Assembly: GCF_024347675.1 (NCBI RefSeq)
Contig: NZ_AP024881.1
Location: 1,364,001-1,428,000, forward strand
DNA length: 64,000 bases
Reading direction: 5' to 3'
Source of the DNA: Vibrio ishigakensis
GTDB taxonomy: Bacteria; Pseudomonadota; Gammaproteobacteria; Enterobacterales; Vibrionaceae
Shown here: in pieces, positions 16,774 through 24,469 of the stretch
Numbering within the stretch: position 1 is the first letter of the stretch
Layout: every line of letters starts with the position of its first letter
Position numbers and translations under genes: made by a program
Notes under the pieces: generated by a model
What the model saw: the letters and a program-made list of their open reading frames with translations, nothing else
Told to the model about the DNA's origin: nothing
Databases searched by the model: none

Positions 16774-18015
16774 ATGCGAATTCTACACACCTCAGATTGG
16801 CATCTCGGACAAAACTTCTTCAATAAAAACAGACGCTCTGAGCATCAGGCTTTTCTCGACTGGCTTCTTACCACCGCAAAAGAAAATGATGTCAACGCCA
16901 TCATAGTGGCAGGGGATATCTTTGATACCAGCACACCGCCAAGTTATGCGCGTGAGCTTTATAACCAGTTCGTAGTTGGGGCCAATAAGCTTGATTGCCA
17001 GCTGATCCTTCTTGGAGGCAACCATGACTCGGTTTCTGTTCTGAATGAGTCGAAGAACCTTCTGAAATATCTGCGTGCAGATGTTGTGGCTCATGCTTCA
17101 GGAGAGGATAAAGAGCAGGTGGTTTCAATTTTGGACAGTGATGGCCAAGTAGGGGCCTTGGTGTGTGCGATTCCATTTATTAGGCCGCAAGATGTGATGA
17201 GCAGTCAGTCTGGTGTTAAAGCTACGGAAAAACAGCAGCAACTCGGAGAGGCCATCAAAGCGCACTACCACAAGCTTTATCTTGAAGCTCAGTCTCAGCA
17301 AGCAGAGCTTGAATCCCAGCTTGGTAAAAAGGTGCCTATCATAGCCACTGGCCACCTAACCGCGCTTGGTGTGACTCAGTCAGAGTCAGTGAGGGATATC
17401 TATATCGGCACATTGGAAGGTTTTGCCAGTGATGCCTTTCCGCCAGCTGATTACATCGCTTTAGGCCATATCCACAGACCACAGATCGTGGGGAAGAAAG
17501 AGAACATTCGTTATTCAGGTTCGCCAATTCCACTTAGTTTCGATGAGCTCAAATCCAATAAACAGGTGGTAATGGTCGAATTTGAAAATACGACACCAAA
17601 CATCCATCCAATCGCAGTGCCAAATTTCCAACCTATGGCGAGCCTTAAAGGCGATCTTCACTCAATCGAAGAGCAACTTGCAGCATTCAAACAGAGTGAG
17701 CAAACCATTTGGCTCTCCATTGAGGTGTCTGAACAAGATTTTCTGAGCGATCTTCAACAGCGCATCGCCGAAATGGTGAAAGGGCTAAATGTAGAGGTTC
17801 TGCAATTAAGACGTGCCCGCACCTCAGCAAAACAGGCTATTGAGCAGAAGAAAACTGAAACCCTTGCTGAGCTAAAACCGCAGGACGTGTTCAAGCGTAG
17901 ACTCGAGCTTGAAACCCTCACCAGCGAGCAAGAACAAGCTCGTATTGAGCGTATTTCTCTTACCTTTGGCGAGATACTCAACCAAGTAGAGCTTGATGGT
18001 GAGGAGCAGCATTAA
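16774..18015 (+). CDS. sbcD: SbcD nuclease subunit
   Basis: 413 aa from ATG 16774; two upstream codons (TTG GTA) are not needed. Calcineurin-like phosphoesterase with all metal motifs in order: HTSDWHLGQ (residue 6 on), AGDIFDT, GGNHDS, ATGHLT and LGHIHRPQ. SbcD supplies the Mn-dependent nuclease of the SbcCD complex, which opens DNA hairpins, degrades ends and removes protein-blocked ends during replication and repair in the cytoplasm. The stop overlaps the sbcC start as TAATG, so the two subunits are translationally coupled. The C-terminal helical part binds the SbcC coiled coil. Confidence 0.96.
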   Translation: MRILHTSDWHLGQNFFNKNRRSEHQAFLDWLLTTAKENDVNAIIVAGDIFDTSTPPSYARELYNQFVVGANKLDCQLILLGGNHDSVSVLNESKNLLKYLRADVVAHASGEDKEQVVSILDSDGQVGALVCAIPFIRPQDVMSSQSGVKATEKQQQLGEAIKAHYHKLYLEAQSQQAELESQLGKKVPIIATGHLTALGVTQSESVRDIYIGTLEGFASDAFPPADYIALGHIHRPQIVGKKENIRYSGSPIPLSFDELKSNKQVVMVEFENTTPNIHPIAVPNFQPMASLKGDLHSIEEQLAAFKQSEQTIWLSIEVSEQDFLSDLQQRIAEMVKGLNVEVLQLRRARTSAKQAIEQKKTETLAELKPQDVFKRRLELETLTSEQEQARIERISLTFGEILNQVELDGEEQH

Positions 18016-21000
18016 TGAAGATCTTATCTTTAGAATTTGAAAACCTGAACTCTTTGAAAGGTCGCTGGAAGCTCGATTTCACTCAGCAACCTTTTACCGA
18101 TTCAGGCCTATTTGCCATCACCGGTCCAACAGGTGCGGGTAAAACCACAATACTCGACGCTATATGTTTAGCCCTTTACCACAGAACCCCGCGTCTTGGT
18201 TCCGTTACTCATACCAATAACGAGATCATGACCCGAGGCACAGCAGAATGTTTTGCTGAGGTTGAGTTTGAGGTTAAAGGTGTCGCGTATCGCTCTAACT
18301 GGTCGATGCGCCGCTCAAGAGGCAAGGTCGATGGCAATATGCAAAGCGCCAAGGCTGAGATTGCGGAGGTGGCAAGTGGAAAGATTCTAGCCTCAGCGAT
18401 CAAACAGAAACTAGAAAAGGTGAACGAGTTAACCGGTCTGGATTTCTCACGCTTCACTAAATCTATGATGCTGTCCCAAGGACAGTTCGCAGCATTTTTG
18501 AATGCTGATGCCAATGATAGAGCAGAGCTTCTAGAAGAGCTTACCGGCACTGAGATCTACGGCTTGATCTCTGAGGCGGTATACAGCCGATTCAAGCTTG
18601 AAGACGAAAAACTGAAACAGCTAAAAGCTAAAGCAGACGGTGTGAATCTTCTAAGTGAAGAAGAGCGTGAAGAGTTGACTCAAACTCGAACTGAGCTCGA
18701 GGCGAACCAGAAAAAGTTAGCAACGGCATTAGCTCAACTTGAAGATCAGATGCGCTGGTGGCGTGACCTAGAAACGGCGCAAAGCAGTGTTACTGAGGCT
18801 AGTAACGAGAAGCAAAAGTTAGCTGAAACACTTAGGTCTCACGAGGTCGAACTTTCTAAGTTAGAAAAGAGTATTCCTGCGCATGCGATTTTCCCAAATT
18901 ACTCAGAACTGCGAAAAATAGCTGGTGATCTAGCTGAGGAAAAGCAAGGGCTTGAGCAGGGCAAACAGGCACTGGCAGATTTAACTCAGTTATTGGCTAA
19001 GCAAGATAAACTGAAAACCACAGCTGAAAAATCTCATGCTGAACAGAGGCAAAAGCTAGACAATCTAGATGCTTTGGCAATCAAGGTTCGTCCTATGCTC
19101 ACTGAGATAAACTCTTTAAACAAAGAGCTAGATGCTAAGAGTAAACTCATTAATGAATCGGCCAATGAGCTGTTAGATAAATCTGATGCGCTTAAAGCTA
19201 AATCAAGTGAGCTGAACGAGATCAAAGAGTCTCAAGCAAAAATCACGAGTTATCTAAAAAATAATGCTAAGCATGAGCATCTAGCGACCGAAATCGTGCA
19301 GATACGAAATGATGCCAACACCCTAGGGGATAAACAGAACCAACGAGCAGATAAAACATCGAGCTTGCACAAGTTGGTTAAGGATAAACAAGAGCAATCC
19401 GAAGCTAACGGTAAGTTAGAAGAGAGACTCAACATTCAGCTGCAGGAGCAAACGAAACTTCAGCAGGCATTCGCACAAGTTAAGCAGAAGCTAGAGCAAT
19501 TCAAAACGCAAAACTCCCTAGAAAATATCGAAGCGAAGCGAGACTTTGTTGAGCGTTGCTACATGCAGCAAGCAGAACTGAAGCGTCTAAGTAGTAGCTA
19601 TATCTCCGCTGTTAATGGTATTGCAGATGTAAACCAAGAGCAGGGTAAGCTTAAGAAAGATCTCCAAATACATTCTGCTGAGCGCGAGCGTTTGTTAGAG
19701 CGATATCAGGACAAGAAGAAACTTATCGCCAGCCTCGAAAAGCAAATCGGCCAAGAGGGTGAACTTGCTAAGTACCGTGCAATGTTAAAGCACGGTGAAG
19801 CATGTCCGCTTTGTGGCTCAAGCGAACATAGTATCGAGCAAAGCCGAGACATCGTTGAATTGACTCAGCAAAAGCAGCAAGAGGATGAGCTTTGCTCTGA
19901 AATAGAGGCGCGAGGTAAAAATGTAAGAGAGTCCTTAATCGATATCGAGCACAAGCTGAAAGCGACATCCAAGTCACTTGAGTCTTTCGAGAAACAAAAG
20001 AGCGATGCTATCTCTCAATGGTCTTCTTTGGTCGAAGGCTTAAATGCACAAGCGGTCTCAGTGGGCCAAGGTGAGATTTTAGTTGGACTAGCTTTAGATA
20101 GCGCTGATTCCATTGTTGCATTTATTGAACTTGTTTCTAAAGAGCTCAATATAATCAATGACTTAAATAAGGATTTGGTGAGCCTTGAAAAAGCTAAGCA
20201 AGAGGCAGAATCAAATAGCACTTTAAGTGACAATGTAACTAATGGTCTGCAAAATGAGCTCAATTTGGCGCGGCAAAGTCTTAATACTTTTATTGAGAAC
20301 GAGGTTTCCGCTCTGAAAGAAGAGGAGGCTCTAACTGATGCGGTTCGTGATAGTAAGCTGGCACTTCAACAGCGTATCACTGGTTTAGGGTATGAAATTC
20401 CTGAGCTTTCTCTGATATTCAAGTGGCTAGAAGAGCGTGAACTCGAAGCCCAAATCTGGAAGAGGAATAAACAGCGCGAGCAAGACAACCTAACCAAGAT
20501 CGCAAGCCTTGTAAGTGAAACAGGAACGCTACAGGGGCGAACCGAAGAGCTCGAGAAAGGAATTGAGACCCACAAATTTACCATCGGAGAGCTTCGAGAA
20601 TCTTTAGATAAGGTTACTACTGAAAAGCTCACCATCTACAAAGGTGATGATATTGAAGCAGAGCTTTCAGGGCAGAAGAGCGAGTTGTTCCAGCAATCTG
20701 AGAAACTAGAAGCGGTCAAACAGTTGCATGCTGAAGCTAAGGGTGAAGTAGATAAACAAACCACCAAACTTGAAGCCTCAAGAGAGCAGATAACTAAGCT
20801 GACTAACCGAGAGTCTGAATCAAATAGTGAGTGGCAAATTGCACTGTCAAATAGCATCTTTGATAGTGAACAAGACTTTGTATCTGCGTTGCTGCCAAAG
20901 GAAAAACATGAGCAGTTGTTGTCACTTAAAACTACCTTGGACAAACAGTCGCTTGAAGCAGAGACACGATTCGATGCTGCTAACACAGGCTTAAATAAAC

Positions 21001-21710
21001 TCAAGCAAAGCGAGATAGCTGAAAACATTCCGCGGAAAGAAGAGGTTGAGCTTGCTCTATCTGAGTCCAAAGCTAGCCAAGCCGATTTGCAAGGTAAGTT
21101 GGGTGGTATAGCGGAGCGCATTAAGCTCGACGATGAGAACCGCGAAAACCAGAAGCAGCTGTTTGAAGATATCCTTAAGGCTCAAGCAAGCTACGATGAC
21201 ATGGCGTATCTGAACTCTCTGATTGGCTCGCAAAAAGGGGATAAATTCCGTAAGTTTGCCCAAGGTCTAACACTTGAGAACCTCGTTTATTTAGCCAATA
21301 AACACCTGCAACGCCTGCATGGTCGCTACGAGTTGAAACGAAATCTTGATGATGGACTGGCTCTTCAAGTGATGGATTTGTGGCAAGGGGATGTAGTGCG
21401 AGATACCAAGACACTCTCTGGTGGCGAAAGCTTCCTTGTAAGTCTGGCCTTAGCGCTGTCACTGTCAGATCTTGTTAGCCATAAGACCAGTATCGACTCA
21501 CTGTTCCTCGACGAAGGCTTCGGGACCCTAGACCCAGAAACCTTAGATCTAGCCTTGGATGCACTGGATACCTTAAATGCCACAGGCAAGATGATAGGTG
21601 TAATAAGTCACGTTAACGCCCTGAAAGAGCGAGTGCCAGTGCAGATCAAAGTCAGCAAGAAAGTAGGGCTGGGTGAGAGTCAATTGGCTCGAGAGTTTGC
21701 GGTTAGCTAA
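18015..21710 (+). CDS. sbcC: SbcC ATPase subunit (long coiled-coil form)
   Basis: 1231 aa, longer than E. coli SbcC (1048). Rad50-type layout: Walker A GPTGAGKTT (residues 37-45) and a Q-loop (MLSQGQFAAFL), then two long Glu/Lys/Gln/Leu coiled-coil arms meeting at the zinc hook CPLC (C597 and C600). The C-terminal lobe carries the ABC signature LSGGESFLV and Walker B SLFLDEGFGTLD. It binds ATP and DNA and controls SbcD. The extra length lies in the arms, so hook-to-head distance should be longer. It starts within the sbcD stop and is followed by a short hairpin at 21719. Confidence 0.96.
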   Translation: MKILSLEFENLNSLKGRWKLDFTQQPFTDSGLFAITGPTGAGKTTILDAICLALYHRTPRLGSVTHTNNEIMTRGTAECFAEVEFEVKGVAYRSNWSMRRSRGKVDGNMQSAKAEIAEVASGKILASAIKQKLEKVNELTGLDFSRFTKSMMLSQGQFAAFLNADANDRAELLEELTGTEIYGLISEAVYSRFKLEDEKLKQLKAKADGVNLLSEEEREELTQTRTELEANQKKLATALAQLEDQMRWWRDLETAQSSVTEASNEKQKLAETLRSHEVELSKLEKSIPAHAIFPNYSELRKIAGDLAEEKQGLEQGKQALADLTQLLAKQDKLKTTAEKSHAEQRQKLDNLDALAIKVRPMLTEINSLNKELDAKSKLINESANELLDKSDALKAKSSELNEIKESQAKITSYLKNNAKHEHLATEIVQIRNDANTLGDKQNQRADKTSSLHKLVKDKQEQSEANGKLEERLNIQLQEQTKLQQAFAQVKQKLEQFKTQNSLENIEAKRDFVERCYMQQAELKRLSSSYISAVNGIADVNQEQGKLKKDLQIHSAERERLLERYQDKKKLIASLEKQIGQEGELAKYRAMLKHGEACPLCGSSEHSIEQSRDIVELTQQKQQEDELCSEIEARGKNVRESLIDIEHKLKATSKSLESFEKQKSDAISQWSSLVEGLNAQAVSVGQGEILVGLALDSADSIVAFIELVSKELNIINDLNKDLVSLEKAKQEAESNSTLSDNVTNGLQNELNLARQSLNTFIENEVSALKEEEALTDAVRDSKLALQQRITGLGYEIPELSLIFKWLEERELEAQIWKRNKQREQDNLTKIASLVSETGTLQGRTEELEKGIETHKFTIGELRESLDKVTTEKLTIYKGDDIEAELSGQKSELFQQSEKLEAVKQLHAEAKGEVDKQTTKLEASREQITKLTNRESESNSEWQIALSNSIFDSEQDFVSALLPKEKHEQLLSLKTTLDKQSLEAETRFDAANTGLNKLKQSEIAENIPRKEEVELALSESKASQADLQGKLGGIAERIKLDDENRENQKQLFEDILKAQASYDDMAYLNSLIGSQKGDKFRKFAQGLTLENLVYLANKHLQRLHGRYELKRNLDDGLALQVMDLWQGDVVRDTKTLSGGESFLVSLALALSLSDLVSHKTSIDSLFLDEGFGTLDPETLDLALDALDTLNATGKMIGVISHVNALKERVPVQIKVSKKVGLGESQLAREFAVS

Positions 21711-21718
21711 GTACTTTG

Positions 21719-21741
21719 AGGCGCTCATAGAGCGCCTTTAT
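21719..21741 (+). terminator. Terminator after sbcC
   Basis: AGGCGCTC (21719-21726) and GAGCGCCT (21730-21737) form an 8-bp stem with an ATA loop. The tail TTATC is short. It lies 9 bp after the sbcC stop. Confidence 0.7.
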
Positions 21742-21776
21742 CAAACTAATTGTATTTATAGAATAATGGCTTATTG

Positions 21777-22073
21777 CTAAAGGAATTTTGATATGTCGCT
21801 GGCAAGCTTAAAGTCGAGACTCGTTAAGCTTCCTACCTCATGTGTCGTTAGTGACAAGTCAACCTTGGCGTACGAATTGTAAATTTCGGGATGATGGTTG
21901 AGTTTCTCAGAGCAGAGGGCAACTTGAGTGAGAAAGCCAAATGCTTCGATGAACGAGTTGAACTTGATGGAAGTAAATAATTTTTCTTTTTTTAGCTCCC
22001 AAGTTAAAGACGAGTTCTCATTGAGGCGGGTGAGTTCAATTAGTACTTCTTCATCATTTAATACGTTTTTCAT
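21777..22073 (-). CDS. Pterin-4a-carbinolamine dehydratase-like protein
   Basis: 98 aa, the usual size of PhhB/DCoH. The family signature is present: a central helix, then NHHPE (residues 59-63), a Tyr/Val strand and TTHEVGSLTSLD (H78). The three histidines H60, H61 and H78 match the active site that dehydrates 4a-hydroxytetrahydropterin. The usual second Gly in HxxGGLT is Ser here. In many bacteria the enzyme recycles cofactor for phenylalanine hydroxylase, but no phhA lies in this window; stand-alone copies have been linked to molybdopterin or other pterin use. ATG start with AGGTG upstream; isolated gene. Confidence 0.85.
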   Translation of the reverse strand: MKNVLNDEEVLIELTRLNENSSLTWELKKEKLFTSIKFNSFIEAFGFLTQVALCSEKLNHHPEIYNSYAKVDLSLTTHEVGSLTSLDFKLASDISKFL

Positions 22074-22203
22074 GCGTGCACCTATACATGTCTATAGATG
22101 GGCTTTGTCTACTAACCATTTCCAAAGATGATATGCCCTGAGCTTTCCTGTTTAGACTAGTCTTGTTTGTCAATTCTGCCATCCAACACCCTGCCGGCGG
22201 TGT

Positions 22204-22524
22204 TTATAGTTCTTGCGAGAGCGATTCTATGGCTTGTTGTATGGATGAAAACTGTATTTTGGTTAAGCACATTTCGGCCTTTGCAAACTCATGTTCTTGG
22301 ATCAGTTGAGTTACTGCGGCTAGAGAGAACCGTTTCTCTTCTGCCTCAAATATATACTCACCTCCCTTAGCTAAGATGGTAAAGCAATGTCCATTACTAT
22401 CTATGAGCCAGTCTGTTTTATACCAAATTAAGTCATCTAGCTCGGTTTTTAGGTGACGTTCTGAGTCTAAGTAAATTAGCTCAGAGTCACCTTCTAATTT
22501 GAAAATACATGGCCAAAGAATCAA
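22204..22524 (-). CDS. DUF4144-like conserved small protein, TTG start
   Basis: 106 aa. The first codon must be TTG at 22524 or a rarer codon: an in-frame TAA lies immediately upstream and no ATG occurs before residue 84. The sequence begins ILWPCIFKLEGDSELIYLDS and carries DWLIDSNGHCF, which I associate with the DUF4144 family of Vibrio and Shewanella (recognition from memory). Acidic and cytoplasmic, with no membrane segment; the second half is helical (AAVTQLIQEHEFAKAEMCL). The role is unknown. It lies 24 bp after the acetyltransferase gene on the same strand and may share its transcript. Confidence 0.72.
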   Translation of the reverse strand: MILWPCIFKLEGDSELIYLDSERHLKTELDDLIWYKTDWLIDSNGHCFTILAKGGEYIFEAEEKRFSLAAVTQLIQEHEFAKAEMCLTKIQFSSIQQAIESLSQEL

Positions 22525-22548
22525 TTATCTACACCGTTAAAAATTGTT

Positions 22549-23010
22549 TTACGTGAGGTTCTCGTACCACAGTTCGTGAAATAACTCTGGCTCACGTTTT
22601 GCACCCGTAGATTCATATAGTGATAATGCTGCTTTGTTATCGATGTTAGTACCGACCCAGCAACTTGATACTCCTTGATTGCGTAACTGTTCTTTTAGCA
22701 AGTTAACCATGTGAGTGCCGATTCTTTTTTTACGAAAGTTTGGGCTTACTTCTATCTCATAGAAATAGGCCATGTGTGCGGTTCGTTCCAGTCTTGGCAT
22801 TATGTAGGCAGTCAGAAATCCGATAGGTTTATCGTCGTATGTTGCAAGTATCAATATGTTGTTGGTGTTAGACAGGAAGCTATGTAAATGTTTCGTGGTT
22901 GAAGTCTGCAGATCGCCTTCGTTTCTTGGAAGAAGCTCCTTTATTGCTAGTCGTGCAAGCTCTTCATCGCCATGGCTTAGTCGCCTAATACCTAATTTAT
23001 CGTCACACAT
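22549..23010 (-). CDS. GNAT-family N-acetyltransferase
   Basis: 153 aa with the GNAT fold: beta4 YEIEVSPNFRKKRIGTHMV contains the acetyl-CoA pyrophosphate-binding loop (R-K-K-R-I-G-T), and beta5/alpha4 has VGTNIDNKAALSLYESTGAK, the usual N-x-x-A-x-x-L-Y-x-x-x-G-F/A segment. It transfers an acetyl group from acetyl-CoA to an amine; the substrate is not evident. The layout resembles aminoglycoside 3-N-acetyltransferase-type GNATs and small-molecule acetylases, but residue choice at the acceptor side is not diagnostic. ATG with AAGGA upstream. Confidence 0.88.
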   Translation of the reverse strand: MCDDKLGIRRLSHGDEELARLAIKELLPRNEGDLQTSTTKHLHSFLSNTNNILILATYDDKPIGFLTAYIMPRLERTAHMAYFYEIEVSPNFRKKRIGTHMVNLLKEQLRNQGVSSCWVGTNIDNKAALSLYESTGAKREPELFHELWYENLT

Positions 23011-23142
23011 GGATAGTCCTTGGGTATCAGAGGGAGATATTTAAGAATGAGATTTCTCTTTCTATCTTGTGTTCAAGTTAGGTCAAATTCAATTGGTATC
23101 AATGGGTTATGTGATTAACCTAGATGAATAAACCTAGGTATA

Positions 23143-23175
23143 AAAAAGCAAAGCCGAAATAGGGCTTTGCTTTCA
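23143..23175 (-). terminator. Terminator of the LacI-family regulator gene
   Basis: AAAGCAAAGCC (23145-23155) pairs with GGCTTTGCTTT (23163-23173). On the minus strand the stem is followed by TTTATACC after the paired T stretch. It lies 20 bp after the regulator stop. Confidence 0.85.
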
Positions 23176-23194
23176 TATCAGCGTAGAGAAGCTA

Positions 23195-24154
23195 TCAACT
23201 CGTCTTACGATTAAGCACCTCAACCTGACTAATCACCCCGAATGCTTCGTCGCCTTTCTTAGCTAACTCTAAGCTCTCAATCGTCTTCTCGGCAATATGT
23301 CCCAAATTCTGTTTGATAGTAGTGAGCTCACCCGATACCAAAGGAAGATCATCGAAACCCGTCACCGCGATATCTTTTGGAACGTTTAAAGGTTGATGTT
23401 TGATTACCTCGAGTACGCCAAGGGCTATCTCATCGCTGTTACACACTAACGCATCGTATTCTTCTAGTAGATGCAGGTTACGATAGAAGTAGGAGCAGAC
23501 GTGCATCCCTTGGAAATGATTGCCTACAAATTCAATGGTGTGGGGGGGCAGGCCGGCACTTTCTAGGGCACTGGTGTAGCCTTGGTGACGGCTATTTTGC
23601 TCTGCGGATTCCGTGTCTTTCGCCACTACAAAAGCAATACGTTTCTTGCCACGGTTAATCAGATCTAGGGTGAGTTGTCTTATCCCCATAAATTCATCGG
23701 GTGCGACCCACCAGCCATTGATCTTCTTACCTACATTTACAAATGGAATGCCTTGTCTGCGCAGGCTTTCCAGTCTGTGATCGTTCTCATTAGCCGCTAA
23801 TACAATGCAGCTCGACGCCTTGTCTTTTACTGAATCTACATCTTCGTGATAGACAATTTCTGCAACCAATCCCTTACGTTGCAGCATCTCCAACATATGA
23901 TTATAGAAGAGGGTGACATAGGGCGAGAGTTGCGAGTCGTTGCTCGAGAGCAGGATTGCAACGGTGACGTCCTTGCCACTAGAGAGTTTTCTGGCGGTGA
24001 GGCTAGGGTTGTAGTTTAACGCTTTGCAGGTGTCGAGCACCTTTTGTCTGGTAGCTTCACCGACACCACCTTTACCATTTATGGTTCTGCTGACAGATGC
24101 TACCGAGACCCCAGCCAGTTCGGCGACTTTCTTTATATTTATTGGACTGCTCAT
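23195..24154 (-). CDS. LacI-family repressor of the oligosaccharide locus
   Basis: 319 aa. N-terminal LacI helix-turn-helix and hinge (VAELAGVSVASVSRTINGKG; YNPSLTARKLSSGK), then a periplasmic-binding-protein-like effector domain (VAILLSSNDSQLSPYV; FVGNHFQGMH; CNSDEIALGVLEV; VTGFDDLPL). It is divergent from the ABC/glycosidase operon with 315 bp between starts. A perfect palindrome in that gap and a second imperfect copy near its own start are the expected operators, implying control of the operon and autoregulation. The inducer is probably the imported oligosaccharide or a breakdown product. It lacks the C-terminal tetramerisation helix of LacI, so it should be a dimer. Confidence 0.92.
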   Translation of the reverse strand: MSSPINIKKVAELAGVSVASVSRTINGKGGVGEATRQKVLDTCKALNYNPSLTARKLSSGKDVTVAILLSSNDSQLSPYVTLFYNHMLEMLQRKGLVAEIVYHEDVDSVKDKASSCIVLAANENDHRLESLRRQGIPFVNVGKKINGWWVAPDEFMGIRQLTLDLINRGKKRIAFVVAKDTESAEQNSRHQGYTSALESAGLPPHTIEFVGNHFQGMHVCSYFYRNLHLLEEYDALVCNSDEIALGVLEVIKHQPLNVPKDIAVTGFDDLPLVSGELTTIKQNLGHIAEKTIESLELAKKGDEAFGVISQVEVLNRKTS

Positions 24155-24217
24155 TCGATCCTATTTACCACTGCGCCTTTCTAGGGAGGCTTTTCCTTTG
24201 ACCCTGACTATTCTGTA

Positions 24218-24239
24218 TCTAAGAAACCGGTTACGCAAG
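24218..24239. promoter_or_regulatory. Second LacI-type operator, near the repressor gene
   Basis: The 22 bp centred on CCGG match the main operator at 16 positions by eye, including the run ACCGGTTACG and the AAG that ends the right arm. It lies 64 bp before the repressor start, which suggests autoregulation. Centre-to-centre distance to the main operator is 117 bp, close to 11 helical turns. Confidence 0.6.
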
Positions 24240-24306
24240 TGTTTACCTCTCAAAAGCCAAATTAGGGGTAAATATAGGTATTTCTATTCATTGTACTCAT
24301 GAAAGT

Positions 24307-24322
24307 TGTGATTTCTGTCACG
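24307..24322. promoter_or_regulatory. CRP-like site I
   Basis: TGTGA-TTTCTG-TCACG matches nine of ten core positions of the CRP consensus. It lies 13 bp upstream of the main operator, between the two divergent genes. Confidence 0.55.
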
Positions 24323-24334
24323 TAGATCTTATGG

Positions 24335-24356
24335 CTTACGTAACCGGTTACGTAAG
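24335..24356. promoter_or_regulatory. Perfect 22-bp palindromic operator for the LacI-type repressor
   Basis: CTTACGTAACC (24335-24345) is followed directly by its exact reverse complement (24346-24356). The central CG flanked by symmetrical arms, with ACCGGT at the centre, is typical of LacI-family operators. It is placed in the divergent intergenic region, 114 bp before the binding-protein start. Confidence 0.8.
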
Positions 24357-24372
24357 TGTCGCTTTGATCACA
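24357..24372. promoter_or_regulatory. CRP-like site II, abutting the operator
   Basis: TGTCG-CTTTGA-TCACA matches nine of ten CRP core positions and begins at the base after the operator ends. Repressor and CRP binding could therefore exclude or touch each other. Confidence 0.5.
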
Positions 24373-24469
24373 GATATGCAATTAGATTTCTTGATAGCTT
24401 AATAATGAACAAAGCGAACTGACACTAAATCGGTTTAGTCATAAAGCCGGTTTGAATGCGGAGCCAATA

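Larger units (their letters stand above)
24155..24469. other. Divergent control region of the oligosaccharide locus
   Basis: This 315-bp stretch has no gene. It carries an imperfect operator copy (24218-24239), a CRP-like site (24307-24322), the perfect palindromic operator (24335-24356) and an abutting second CRP-like site (24357-24372). A possible -10 (TAATAAT, 24400-24406) and a near-palindrome ACTAAATC/GGTTTAGT (24424-24439) precede the binding-protein gene. Confidence 0.75.

Noticed and set aside
20636..21121. 161-aa frame on the minus strand inside sbcC
   Set aside because: It lies wholly antisense to the sbcC coiled-coil region, is Ser/Leu/Cys-rich and low-complexity, which is what reversed Lys/Glu/Gln codons give, and has no ribosome site.
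16774..21710. SbcCD as part of a phage-defence island
   Set aside because: The pair is normal housekeeping in gammaproteobacteria, and the flanking genes are not defence genes.
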